Source of the DNA: Pseudomonas frederiksbergensis
Lineage (GTDB): Bacteria > Pseudomonadota > Gammaproteobacteria > Pseudomonadales > Pseudomonadaceae
NCBI RefSeq assembly: GCF_001874645.1
Contig: NZ_CP017886.1
Span: forward strand, 3,224,001 to 3,288,000
DNA: 64,000 nucleotides
Direction: 5' to 3'
The notes beneath the pieces are model-generated. The model had not been told where the DNA came from. It saw nothing but the letters and a program-made list of their open reading frames with translations, and made no database searches. The position numbers were made by a program, and so were the translations under genes. How positions within the stretch are numbered: the stretch's first letter is position 1; each line of letters opens with the position of its first letter. Positions 28,350-36,249 of this stretch are shown piece by piece.

Positions 28350-29678
28350 ATGTCTATGCTCTACCCTCACCATTTATTGAAAATGAAAGAAGCGTCGGAA
28401 GCGAAAGGCAGCACTATCTGGACGACTGATGGGCACAAAATCCTGGACGGCTGCTCTGGTGCAATCGCATGCTCAATCGGCCATGGGAATGAGTATGTTG
28501 CATCCGAAATGGCCAAACAAACCGCTGCACTGAGCTTCTCCTACCGGACACAATTCAGAAATTCGCCCTGTGAAAAATTGGCGGCTAGGCTGACTATGCG
28601 ACTTGGATATGCATCCGCGTTTTTTGTTAATAGCGGTTCGGAAGCAGTGGAGGCCGCTGTTCGTACAGCACAACAGTATTGGCAAGCTAAAGGGGAGTCC
28701 GCAAAACTCCTAATCTTAAGCCGGAAATTGAGTTATCACGGTAGTACTGGTGCGTCACTCGCGCTTTCTGGCCATTGGACCAGAAGGAGGTCGGTCATTG
28801 GGTTGCCCACGCGCCCGACGCTGCCAACGCCTTACTGCTACCGTTCTGCGTTTCCAGAGTCGCCACAGGACTACGGTTACCGCTGTGCGAAAGCACTTGA
28901 GACTGAGATAGGAGAACTAGGCGCCTCAAATGTTGCTGCTTTCCTCTTGGAGCCCATCACTGGCGCATCGGGTGCCGCCATAGTCCCTCCGCCCGGGTAT
29001 CTGGAAGAAGTGGCAGCCATATGTAATAGAAACGATGTATTGCTGATAGTTGATGAGGTGCTGACGGGCTTAGGTCGGGCCGGGTATTGGCTGGCTCAGG
29101 AATTAGGAAATGTCAAAGCTGATATTGTTTGCGTCGGCAAAGGCCTCAATGCCGGCTACTGGCCTATTTCAGGAATTTTACTGAACGCAGAGATTACCTC
29201 GGTAATCTCTGATGTGCCTGGGGGCTATAACTATGGTCATACTCATTCGGGCCACCCAGTAGGCGCGGCTGTGGCCAATGCGGTTCTAGATCTATTAGAA
29301 GGCGAATGTCTAGTTGAGCGGACACTTCAAAGCGGAAAGATAATTCGAGACCAACTTACCGACCTGACTAAAGACAATCCTTTCATAGGTGAGGTGCGAG
29401 GCTCAGGCCATTTTTGGGGCTTGGAGTTGGTAAGGGATAGAGACACTCGAGAAACATTTACGCCGACCGTGAACGCTAGTGGTCGCTTCGTAAATGATGC
29501 CCTAGAAAAGGGTTTACTGCTTTACCCCTCAGCCGGATTCGCAGCACAACATCATGGTGACGCTATTATTTTTGCACCACCTCTGAATATATCCCCTAGC
29601 GACTTTGCACAGATGATTGAAATACTTTCAAAAACAATAAAAGACTATAGGCCGGAAAACAATGACACTCCAAGATAA
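28350..29678 (+). CDS. Class III aminotransferase (accessory island)
   Basis: 442-aa PLP enzyme of the omega-aminotransferase class. The PLP lysine is Lys264 in IVCVGKGLNAGYWPISG. Other motifs are LLIVDEVLTGLGRAGYWLA (PLP-binding Asp), FFVNSGSEAVEAAVRTAQ (phosphate site) and NYGHTHSGHPVGAAVANA. It probably transaminates an omega-amino or beta-amino acid or an aldehyde intermediate; no member of known specificity is recognised. Its last 17 nt overlap the thioesterase start, showing translational coupling. Base composition is low in G+C like the rest of the island. Confidence 0.9.
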   Translation: MSMLYPHHLLKMKEASEAKGSTIWTTDGHKILDGCSGAIACSIGHGNEYVASEMAKQTAALSFSYRTQFRNSPCEKLAARLTMRLGYASAFFVNSGSEAVEAAVRTAQQYWQAKGESAKLLILSRKLSYHGSTGASLALSGHWTRRRSVIGLPTRPTLPTPYCYRSAFPESPQDYGYRCAKALETEIGELGASNVAAFLLEPITGASGAAIVPPPGYLEEVAAICNRNDVLLIVDEVLTGLGRAGYWLAQELGNVKADIVCVGKGLNAGYWPISGILLNAEITSVISDVPGGYNYGHTHSGHPVGAAVANAVLDLLEGECLVERTLQSGKIIRDQLTDLTKDNPFIGEVRGSGHFWGLELVRDRDTRETFTPTVNASGRFVNDALEKGLLLYPSAGFAAQHHGDAIIFAPPLNISPSDFAQMIEILSKTIKDYRPENNDTPR

Positions 29679-30072
29679 AATAGGAACATGCGGAACCATA
29701 GAGCATATTGTTTGCGCAAAGGATCTCGCTACCGCCTGGAAGAATAATGTCCCTGTTTTAGCTACGCCGACTCTACTGTGGCTGGCGGAGCTCGCGGCAA
29801 TGAAGGCGATAGAAGGTACTGTCCCTGACGGAGCTATGACGGTGGGTGTGTCTCATACTATGAAACACCTCGCGCCAACACCAATGGAATTCAAGGTGAT
29901 GATCGAGGCAAAAGTAACAGTAATAACAGGGCGGCTGGTTACTTTCAATATAACAGCGCATGACGGCAATGAACTAGTTTTAGTAGGTACTCATGAGCGC
30001 GCCGTCATTGACCGTGATCGTTTCTTGGCTAGGGTAGAGAAAAAGGCAATTACGAATAAACAACCTATTTGA
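29662..30072 (+). CDS. FlK-like hotdog thioesterase (accessory island)
   Basis: 136 aa, starting inside the end of the aminotransferase gene. It resembles fluoroacetyl-CoA thioesterase FlK along its length: ATPTLLWLAELAAMKAI, MTVGVSHTMKHLAPTP, VTVITGRLVTFNITAHDG and GTHERAVIDRDRFLARVEKK. The FlK triad Thr/Glu/His is kept as Thr35, Glu43 and His65, with the same Thr-Glu spacing. FlK hydrolyses the toxic fluoroacetyl-CoA. In this context the enzyme may release an acid from a CoA thioester or detoxify the pathway product (inference). The stop codon overlaps the strong ribosome site of the next small ORF. Confidence 0.85.
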   Translation: MTLQDKIGTCGTIEHIVCAKDLATAWKNNVPVLATPTLLWLAELAAMKAIEGTVPDGAMTVGVSHTMKHLAPTPMEFKVMIEAKVTVITGRLVTFNITAHDGNELVLVGTHERAVIDRDRFLARVEKKAITNKQPI

Positions 30073-30079
30073 AGGAGGT
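30072..30079 (+). promoter_or_regulatory. Very strong Shine-Dalgarno sequence of the small ORF
   Basis: AAGGAGGT is fully complementary to the 16S anti-Shine-Dalgarno end and lies 4-5 nt before the ATG at 30083. It is the best ribosome site in the island, suggesting high expression of the short peptide. Confidence 0.7.
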
Positions 30080-30082
30080 AAC

Positions 30083-30277
30083 ATGGTCGGTAGCACTACA
30101 GATGTCGCTGGTGGTGTCATTCCAGTCAAAAATTACGAAGTGCTGCAATAGGAAGGTGTATTGGCAGTGTATGTCCATGGGGAAGAGTTATGCTTTGCCG
30201 CTGACGACCTGTTGTCGCAACTTATTGATGTTGTAAATGCTGCATCCGTTGATCAGTCTCGAAAAGTACTAAAATAA
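30083..30277 (+). CDS. Small ORF with an in-frame amber codon, candidate peptide substrate (accessory island)
   Basis: ATG at 30083 starts a 22-residue peptide (VGSTTDVAGGVIPVK, then NYEVLQ) ending at TAG 30149-30151. The same frame continues without another stop to TAA at 30275-30277 (EGVLAVYVHGEELCFAADDL, then LSQLIDVV and a short polar tail), 64 codons in all counting the amber. The second part could start on its own at TTG 30161, preceded by GGAAGG. Three readings are open: a 22-aa peptide coupled to a second ORF, a readthrough protein, or a gene broken by a nonsense mutation. It lies between a thioesterase and an ATP-grasp ligase, so a ribosomal peptide substrate is possible. No homologue is recognised. 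Confidence 0.5.
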
Positions 30278-30305
30278 TAACGTCTACTAACATTTCAGGT
30301 GATTT

Positions 30306-31652
30306 ATGCCCAGCAAGATAATAATATGCAATGTCGATAACGAGTGTATGCTGGGCGACATTGGGTCTGTCCCGCGGGCGGTATTCGAATCTACGGCCAT
30401 TATCTCATTTAGACTGCTTTGGCTTGCTAAAGTAGGTGATGTAGTGATTTTGCCGCGTGCGCCATCTCCTGAGTTTATCGAATACATAAAAAAATTATCC
30501 GGCATTGACTTCTCAGCGGTTAGGTTTGTAGTTCCGGAGCAAATTTCAAACTCAAGAGCCTCGATAACTGGGGAGATTCTTTTATCGTCTGCTGTATTGG
30601 CACAAGTTAGGGAGGCATTGGCGACTACTGATGCCACTAAGTGGCATTTACTTCCCTATTACTTTACGCCCGCTGTAGGTCGATTTGGGCGTGAAATTGC
30701 GCAAGATTTTTCTCTCACACAACCGCCATTCAACTCAGAGGGTGGCGCGGAGCTTTTAAATCAAAAGACAGTGTTTCGTAAAATTGCGGCAGGAATTGGC
30801 GTGCCGTTTGCGGTGGGCATAGTTGTGAACGGTTTTGATGAGCTTTTGTCCGCTGTCGAACTCCTTTTGGGTTATACCGGGACGGTTATAATTAAGCAGG
30901 ATAAAAGTGGTGGTGGTGAGGGTAACTACGCAATTACTTCAACTGAATATTGTCAGTTCAAAGGGGTGAGCAAAGTTCTACAGATTTTAAATTTTAGCAC
31001 TGCTGAAGCCTCAAGAGTGGTCATCAATGAATTGGCTACAAAAGGTAATGAAGCACTCACTGTTGAGGTCTATTACGGTACACAAGCTGTGGTCTATAGT
31101 GAATATCACCTCGACGAGAACCGATCTGTTGATTATCTAAATCATGGTGTCATGAGGATGTGGCCGTTATGGTCAGGCTTTGAGATACCTGGCAGCATAC
31201 CTGCCAAAGCCCAATCGGACTTTATCCATCAATCTACCAAGCTGGCTATGCTTGCGAATGAGCTTGGGTATTGTGGTCATTTGAATATTGACGCTATTGT
31301 GACGGACTCTGGAGAGGTTGTTTTTACTGAAATAAACGGCAGGACTGGCGGGTGTACTCATGTCCATGTTGTGGCTCAGCATCTAATAGGTTGCAATTAT
31401 CTTAATACGCATCAGATTTCTACGTTTAATAAAGCCTTCGTGCGCTCATTGCCGGATTATCTGGATCTTTTAACCGAGCACGCGTTACATTTTTCAAGGC
31501 AAACAGGACGAGGCGTCGTAGTTCTCTCATCTGACCAGCGCGGAGAGATAGTAGCGTTAGAGTTGATGTTCGTTGGAGTCGACTTGGACGATGTCTCAAA
31601 AATTGAGAGTATAGCTCGAATGTTGGCTGAGTCTATCAGAGTGCCATATTAA
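30306..31652 (+). CDS. ATP-grasp ligase with pre-ATP-grasp domain, PGM1-like (accessory island)
   Basis: 448 aa. The N-terminal part (KIIICNVDNECMLGDIGSVP and FRLLWLAKVGDVVILPRAP) resembles the pre-ATP-grasp domain of peptide ligases related to pheganomycin PGM1. The ATP-grasp core follows: NQKTVFRKIAAGIGVPFAVG, the ATP lysine in TVIIKQDKSGGGEGNY, and the Mg-binding EVVFTEINGRTGGCTHVHVV. The family joins a carboxylate to an amine through an acyl phosphate; PGM1 uses a ribosomal peptide as nucleophile. Substrates here are unknown, but the small ORF 28 nt upstream is a natural candidate. Its TAA stop overlaps the MFS start by one base (TAATG). Confidence 0.85.
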   Translation: MPSKIIICNVDNECMLGDIGSVPRAVFESTAIISFRLLWLAKVGDVVILPRAPSPEFIEYIKKLSGIDFSAVRFVVPEQISNSRASITGEILLSSAVLAQVREALATTDATKWHLLPYYFTPAVGRFGREIAQDFSLTQPPFNSEGGAELLNQKTVFRKIAAGIGVPFAVGIVVNGFDELLSAVELLLGYTGTVIIKQDKSGGGEGNYAITSTEYCQFKGVSKVLQILNFSTAEASRVVINELATKGNEALTVEVYYGTQAVVYSEYHLDENRSVDYLNHGVMRMWPLWSGFEIPGSIPAKAQSDFIHQSTKLAMLANELGYCGHLNIDAIVTDSGEVVFTEINGRTGGCTHVHVVAQHLIGCNYLNTHQISTFNKAFVRSLPDYLDLLTEHALHFSRQTGRGVVVLSSDQRGEIVALELMFVGVDLDDVSKIESIARMLAESIRVPY

Positions 31653-32854
31653 TGACCGCTTCAATCGGTAGGCGTTCGGGGCTTCTATACTTTGTGTTGG
31701 CAGTTCAAGCGTTAGTTAATGCAGCTTCATTTATTTCCATCCCGTTGCTTGCGCTTTACCTGCTAAAGGATCTTGGGTATAGCGCATACGTTATGGGAGC
31801 TGTTTTAACTACGTTGCTCGTGTTCACACGGTTATCTCCGCTGTTCACCGGCGCTTTAGCGGATCGTTGGGGTTATAAGCGCTTTGTTCTGGCTGGGCTT
31901 TGTGTGAGATTTATCGGGTTTGCTTTAGTAGGTGTCCAGTCCGAAGCAGTGATTTTTGTCGGCGTTGCGCTTATCGGTCTCGGCGGAAGTTTATATGAGT
32001 CTGGGACTTATGGTTATCTGGCGCATGTCAATAAGTTCCGCTCCAACGTTTTTTATCTAAACAACCAGGCCCTTAATCTAGGTGTCATAGCAGGGCCCAT
32101 ATTAGCGTTTTTTGTACCTCACGACGGATATGGGATGTTCTTTATCGCGAGCGCTTTCGCATTCCTGGGCTTGGCGATAGTCTCTATATTCGTGTTTCCT
32201 AATGATGATCAGGTTGGAAGGTCGAATTTGCGGCCGTCGTTCAAAGACTTGGCAACTGACTTTTACAAAGATAAAATTTTCTTGTTGTTTAATATTATCA
32301 GCATTCCATGGTGGTTTTTATTTAGTCAGCTATATGTTCTGTTGCCTCTTGCATTTAGTAAGAAAATAACTTCTGGCGGGAATGAGCTTATAATCTACGT
32401 CATTAATGGCGTTGTAGGAATTTCATTGACACTGCTTCTGCTTAGAAGGATGAGCTTCGCTTCGCCGCTAAAGCTCATGATTGTAGGTCATTCAATTCTC
32501 GCATGCGCTTATTTGATTCCACTAATAAACAATTCGGCAAGCATTTTCCTGTTAATGGTAGTGGTGTTTTCAATTGGGGAGACACTCATTATGCCAGCGA
32601 TGGATAGTTTCGTTGCAAAGATTGCTCCTGTTGGCCGAGAAGCGAATTATTTTGGTATCGCTAATATTCCGTGGATTGTCGGGGCGTCCGCGGGAAATAT
32701 GATAGGTGGAAAACTGTTCGAAGTTGTAGATGGAATGATACCTTGGATATTCATGAGTGCGCTGGCTGTTAGTGGTGCCTTGATGTCACTATTCTTTTTG
32801 GCATGGTTGAAAACCAATCAGGCAATTGACGTAGCTGGCCGACGATTGGCTTAG
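31652..32854 (+). CDS. MFS transporter, likely product exporter (accessory island)
   Basis: 400 aa with about 12 membrane helices (for example LLYFVLAVQALVNAASFISI, PILAFFVPHDGYGMFFIASA, IFLLMVVVFSIGETLIMPAM). The loop between helices 2 and 3 has the MFS signature GALADRWGYKRFVLAG. The family includes drug/H+ antiporters. As the last gene of the cluster, coupled to the ligase by a one-base overlap, it probably exports the product or provides self-resistance. No terminator is visible in the 160 bp after it. Confidence 0.88.
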   Translation: MTASIGRRSGLLYFVLAVQALVNAASFISIPLLALYLLKDLGYSAYVMGAVLTTLLVFTRLSPLFTGALADRWGYKRFVLAGLCVRFIGFALVGVQSEAVIFVGVALIGLGGSLYESGTYGYLAHVNKFRSNVFYLNNQALNLGVIAGPILAFFVPHDGYGMFFIASAFAFLGLAIVSIFVFPNDDQVGRSNLRPSFKDLATDFYKDKIFLLFNIISIPWWFLFSQLYVLLPLAFSKKITSGGNELIIYVINGVVGISLTLLLLRRMSFASPLKLMIVGHSILACAYLIPLINNSASIFLLMVVVFSIGETLIMPAMDSFVAKIAPVGREANYFGIANIPWIVGASAGNMIGGKLFEVVDGMIPWIFMSALAVSGALMSLFFLAWLKTNQAIDVAGRRLA

Positions 32855-32956
32855 TCATTACATCGATATGCCGGGCAGTGGTGTTTCTGGCGAGCAGAAA
32901 GATATCGGGAGCACAGCTTCGGGTATCAATTTTCGGCTTTGGAGGTAGGGATTGAG

Positions 32957-33004
32957 ATGCACGACCATACCAAGAAGAGCAACAGTTTGATCATTAGTTT
33001 ATAG
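32957..33004 (+). CDS. Tiny ORF at the island's right edge
   Basis: ATG at 32957 lies 11 nt after GGAGG (32941-32945) and encodes MHDHTKKSNSLIISL before TAG. It may be the start of a gene cut at the island boundary or chance. Confidence 0.15.
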   Translation: MHDHTKKSNSLIISL

Positions 33005-33015
33005 CTGTGGCTCTG

Positions 33016-33594
33016 CTACGGTTGGTGCGAAGTCCATGAACAGTAGCAGCCCACCGCGAGGGTATGCGTGGCATTCACCGCTCGCCCTTCGCTCAGGGCT
33101 TGCAGGATCGGTTCGATAAAGCTGTTGCTGGAGTTGCAGGTCAGCCCTTCGCTGTACGGCCCGAAATACGCCAGTTTGCCGCTACGGTCCCAGATCGCGA
33201 CCGCCGGGCTTACGGGGATTTGCTCAGAACCTGGCAGGGTGTCGAGGATTTTCAGGCCGCTCAAGGTGCTGGGTAACTGACCCTGACTGCCGGGCTTCTG
33301 GACCGCGTAAAACTCAACGCCTTGTGGCGCAAAGTGCTCAAGCAGTTCGGCCAGGTGCTGTTGATTGCCGACGTTGCACGGGCAGGCCGGGTCCCAGAAA
33401 TGCACGACCCGAATCGCGCCGGGGCCGGCCAGATTGGCGGGAAGGCTAAGCGGATCTCCGGAAAACACCGCCGTGTGTGAGCTGAACGCCCGCAGGTAGC
33501 GTCCCTGAAACCAGTCATAGGCGGCCCACAGCACGCCGGCGCACACAAGGGCGAGCAGGCTGGCAAGCAGTGTCGTGCGGTAGTGCGGGCGCAT
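33016..33594 (-). CDS. Membrane-anchored thioredoxin-like protein (possibly DUF6436)
   Basis: The start at 33594 gives MRPHYRTTLLASLLALVCAG, a short N-terminal membrane anchor, 192 aa in total. The exported part has RVVHFWDPACPCNVGNQQHL, like the active-site region of thiol-disulfide or AhpC/TSA proteins with a CPC pair, then EFYAVQKPGSQG and VSPAVAIWDRSGKLAYFGPY. The exact redox role is unknown. The upstream extension to 33720 overlaps the divergent hydrolase and is unlikely. Confidence 0.75.
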   Translation of the reverse strand: MRPHYRTTLLASLLALVCAGVLWAAYDWFQGRYLRAFSSHTAVFSGDPLSLPANLAGPGAIRVVHFWDPACPCNVGNQQHLAELLEHFAPQGVEFYAVQKPGSQGQLPSTLSGLKILDTLPGSEQIPVSPAVAIWDRSGKLAYFGPYSEGLTCNSSNSFIEPILQALSEGRAVNATHTLAVGCYCSWTSHQP

Positions 33595-33703
33595 ACGGAA
33601 CCATCCTCGAAGGTCGCGTAGCTTGCCATGCTTGCCGCGACAGATGAATATCGCAGGCCCATAAAGTCTGTTTTGCGCTCCGCGCTTTGCCTGGAAACCC
33701 GTC

Positions 33704-34657
33704 ATGCCTGCCACCTTCAACCCCGATCATCTGCGTGCCAGCCTGCGGCCCTTGGCCGAGGCGCAGCCGTTGTCGGAGGAAGCGCAGGCCTATCAGCACT
33801 TTTATGGGCTGGATTTCCCGCAGCGCAGTGTGCCGGTCAAACGCGGGCTTGGCAGTTTCAAGGTCGGTGGCTATCAGTTGGTCAGCCAGGTCTGGTGGCC
33901 GCAGCGGGCGGTGGCAACGATGTTCGTGTTCCACGGTTTCTACGATCACATGGGCCTTTATCGGCATGTGATCGAATGGGCGCTGGATCAGGGGTTCGTG
34001 GTGATTGCCTGTGATTTGCCGGGGCACGGGTTGTCCAGCGGCGAGCGCGCGAGCATCGAGGATTTCGCCGAGTATCAGGCGGCGCTGCAAGGCTTGTTCG
34101 ATGAGGCGCACTCTCTGGACCTGCCGCAGCCGTGGCACCTGTGCGGGCAGAGTACGGGCGGCGCGATTGTCATCGACCATGTGCTGAACGCAGGCGCAGA
34201 CAGCCCGGCGCAAGGGCAGGTGGTGCTGCTTTCGCCGCTGGTTCGGCCGCGCTCCTGGGGCTGGTCGCACTTCAGCTACTGCCTGATGAAGCCTTTCGTC
34301 AAAGGCATTGCCCGGCGATTCAGCGAGAACACCAACGACCCGGCGTTCTTGCCATTCCTGCAAGCCGATCCGCTACAGCCGCTGCGTTTGCCAACCGCCT
34401 GGGTCGGGGCACTGGCTCGGTGGATCAAGCGTATCGAAGCGGCTCCGCGCAGCAGTCGTCGGCCACTGATCGTCCAGGGGCAAGCGGACATGACGGTGGA
34501 TTGGGAGCACAACCTTGAAGTCCTGGGGGGCAAGTTCGATCGGCCGCAGGTGTTGAAGCTGCCCGAGGCCCGCCATCATCTGGCGAATGAAACCCCGGCG
34601 TTGCGCCAGGAGTATTTCGGGTTTTTGACCAAGCGGATGAGTCGTCAGAACAGGTAA
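33704..34657 (+). CDS. Alpha/beta hydrolase (monoacylglycerol lipase-like)
   Basis: 317 aa. The oxyanion region is MFVFHGFYDHMGLYRHVIEW, followed by CDLPGHGLSSGERASIEDF. The nucleophile elbow is GQSTGG, the acid lies near LIVQGQADMTVDW and the catalytic His in LPEARHHLANE. The pattern fits serine aminopeptidase S33/monoglyceride lipase members. It is divergent from the thioredoxin-like gene. Confidence 0.85.
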   Translation: MPATFNPDHLRASLRPLAEAQPLSEEAQAYQHFYGLDFPQRSVPVKRGLGSFKVGGYQLVSQVWWPQRAVATMFVFHGFYDHMGLYRHVIEWALDQGFVVIACDLPGHGLSSGERASIEDFAEYQAALQGLFDEAHSLDLPQPWHLCGQSTGGAIVIDHVLNAGADSPAQGQVVLLSPLVRPRSWGWSHFSYCLMKPFVKGIARRFSENTNDPAFLPFLQADPLQPLRLPTAWVGALARWIKRIEAAPRSSRRPLIVQGQADMTVDWEHNLEVLGGKFDRPQVLKLPEARHHLANETPALRQEYFGFLTKRMSRQNR

Positions 34658-34666
34658 AGCAAGATC

Positions 34667-34713
34667 AAAAGATCGCAGCCTGCGGCAGCTCCTACGGGGG
34701 TACGCGATCTTTT
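34667..34713. repeat. REP palindrome (GATCGCAGCC family)
   Basis: AAAAGATCGCAGCCTGCGGC and GCGATCTTTT bracket the element in the 72-bp gap between two convergent genes. Likely a two-way terminator. Confidence 0.8.
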
Positions 34714-34729
34714 CCGACGCAACGCTATG

Positions 34730-35482
34730 TCATTGAGCCAGGCTCGACGTACTTTGCCCCACCGCCAAGCCCGCCCGAATCGCCGCCAACGCCGCCTGAT
34801 AGTAAGCCTTGCCTTCAGTCGACTCGGCAAACGTGGCGAACTCTTCCAATTCGTTATCCGACAAGTCGCGATACACGTAGAGCAACGTGTTGTTCAGGTC
34901 GGAGCCGATCTGTTCCATCAAGCGCTGACGCTGGCCGTTCAGCATGCCTTGGGCCTGACCGCCGCCGAGCAGGCCGGGGATCATCTGGCTCAGGCTGTCG
35001 GCCGCCACGCCGGCAATCGCCAGGCTGACTTCAGCCCCGGCTTCGCGCGCCGGCAGTGCCTGGGCCAAATGACCAATGATCAACTGGCGGGTATCGCTGG
35101 CGTCGACTTTCGGCAGGCCTTTGGCGTTCTTCGCCAACTGGTCGCGGCGGGTCGCCAGCAGTTCGGCGGCGATGATCTTGCGGCCCAATGGCGACTGGAA
35201 AAACGCCAGCGCAGGCGCAGGGTTGGCGAGGTTTTTACGCAGTTGCGCTTCGGCCCGACGGTCCATGGCCTGCGGGGCAAAGCGCTGATTGCTGTTATTG
35301 ACCAGAGCCTGAAACACCGCGGGCGGCAGGCTGCTTTGGTAGCGTTGCTGGGCGGCAGTGAGGGCATCGTTAAAATGCGCGCGTTGGTCTGGCCAACCGG
35401 CGACCTTGTACAACTGGTCGTGGCCGTCTGCCCAAGCGGGCAAAGTGCAGAGCATCAACAGTGAAAAAAGCAAACGGCGCAT
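34730..35482 (-). CDS. DUF2059 domain protein, exported
   Basis: The ATG at 35482 follows CAGGAGTCCTT and gives a signal peptide MRRLLFSLLMLCTLPAWA. The 250-aa product has the DUF2059-type pattern of short helices near its C-terminus (LYVYRDLSDNELEEFATFAE, STEGKAYYQAALAAI). Function is unknown. Residues upstream of 35482 in the same frame overlap non-coding sequence. Confidence 0.8.
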   Translation of the reverse strand: MRRLLFSLLMLCTLPAWADGHDQLYKVAGWPDQRAHFNDALTAAQQRYQSSLPPAVFQALVNNSNQRFAPQAMDRRAEAQLRKNLANPAPALAFFQSPLGRKIIAAELLATRRDQLAKNAKGLPKVDASDTRQLIIGHLAQALPAREAGAEVSLAIAGVAADSLSQMIPGLLGGGQAQGMLNGQRQRLMEQIGSDLNNTLLYVYRDLSDNELEEFATFAESTEGKAYYQAALAAIRAGLAVGQSTSSLAQ

Positions 35483-35614
35483 AAGGACTCCTGTCAGCAG
35501 GCGACTATTCTCCGGGGCCGGACACAGGTTGTCGAGAATTCGTATCAGGTTCGTCACCTTATTCGACGATCCTCCGCTACACGGCTCTGTCGGATTTTCT
35601 GGCGCAGGAATACT

Positions 35615-36247
35615 ATGCGCGCCATGCAAATACCCTCTGATCATCCGCTGCTGTTACGTATCGTCGACGACCTGGCTACACACGGCTGGTCGCAGCAGAA
35701 TATTTTCCTGCCCCTGAGTCTGACCCGGGAGCTGGCGGCTGAGTGCCGTAAACGTGCAGCCGAGGGCGAGCTGGCGCCAGCGGCAGTCGGGCGCGGGCCT
35801 TTCTCGGAGATTCGCGAAGGCATTCGTGGTGACCATATTCAGTGGCTTGAGCCCGGGCAAGACGCCGCCTGCGACAGCTATCTGGGATTGATGGACAGCC
35901 TGCGCGAGGCGATGAACCGTGGTTTGTTTCTCGGTCTTGAGGATTTCGAAAGCCATTTCGCGCTATACCCGCCGGGCGCTTTCTACCTCAAGCACGTCGA
36001 CCGCTTTCGCGATGACGACCGGCGGATGGTTTCGGCAGTAATCTACCTCAATGACGCCTGGCTGCCGGAGCATGGCGGCCAGTTGCGGATGTATCTGGAG
36101 GAGGGCATTGAGCACGATGTGGTGCCTACCGGCGGTTGTCTGGTGGTGTTCCTGTCGGGCGAAGTGCCCCATGAAGTCCTGCCCGCGACCCGCGAGCGCC
36201 TGTCCTTGACGGGCTGGTTTCGCCGGCGCGGCAACGAGCCGTTCTGA
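35615..36247 (+). CDS. 2OG-Fe(II) oxygenase (prolyl-4-hydroxylase-like)
   Basis: 210 aa with AGGAA just before the ATG; an alternative ATG at 35624 is possible. The double-stranded beta-helix shows the iron ligands HVD in AFYLKHVDRFRDDDRRMVSA and the distal His in SGEVPHEVLPATRERLSLTG, whose Arg binds 2-oxoglutarate. Related proteins hydroxylate ribosomal or translation factors; the substrate here is unknown. It lies 2 nt before a DUF523 gene. Confidence 0.85.
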   Translation: MRAMQIPSDHPLLLRIVDDLATHGWSQQNIFLPLSLTRELAAECRKRAAEGELAPAAVGRGPFSEIREGIRGDHIQWLEPGQDAACDSYLGLMDSLREAMNRGLFLGLEDFESHFALYPPGAFYLKHVDRFRDDDRRMVSAVIYLNDAWLPEHGGQLRMYLEEGIEHDVVPTGGCLVVFLSGEVPHEVLPATRERLSLTGWFRRRGNEPF

Positions 36248-36249
36248 TC

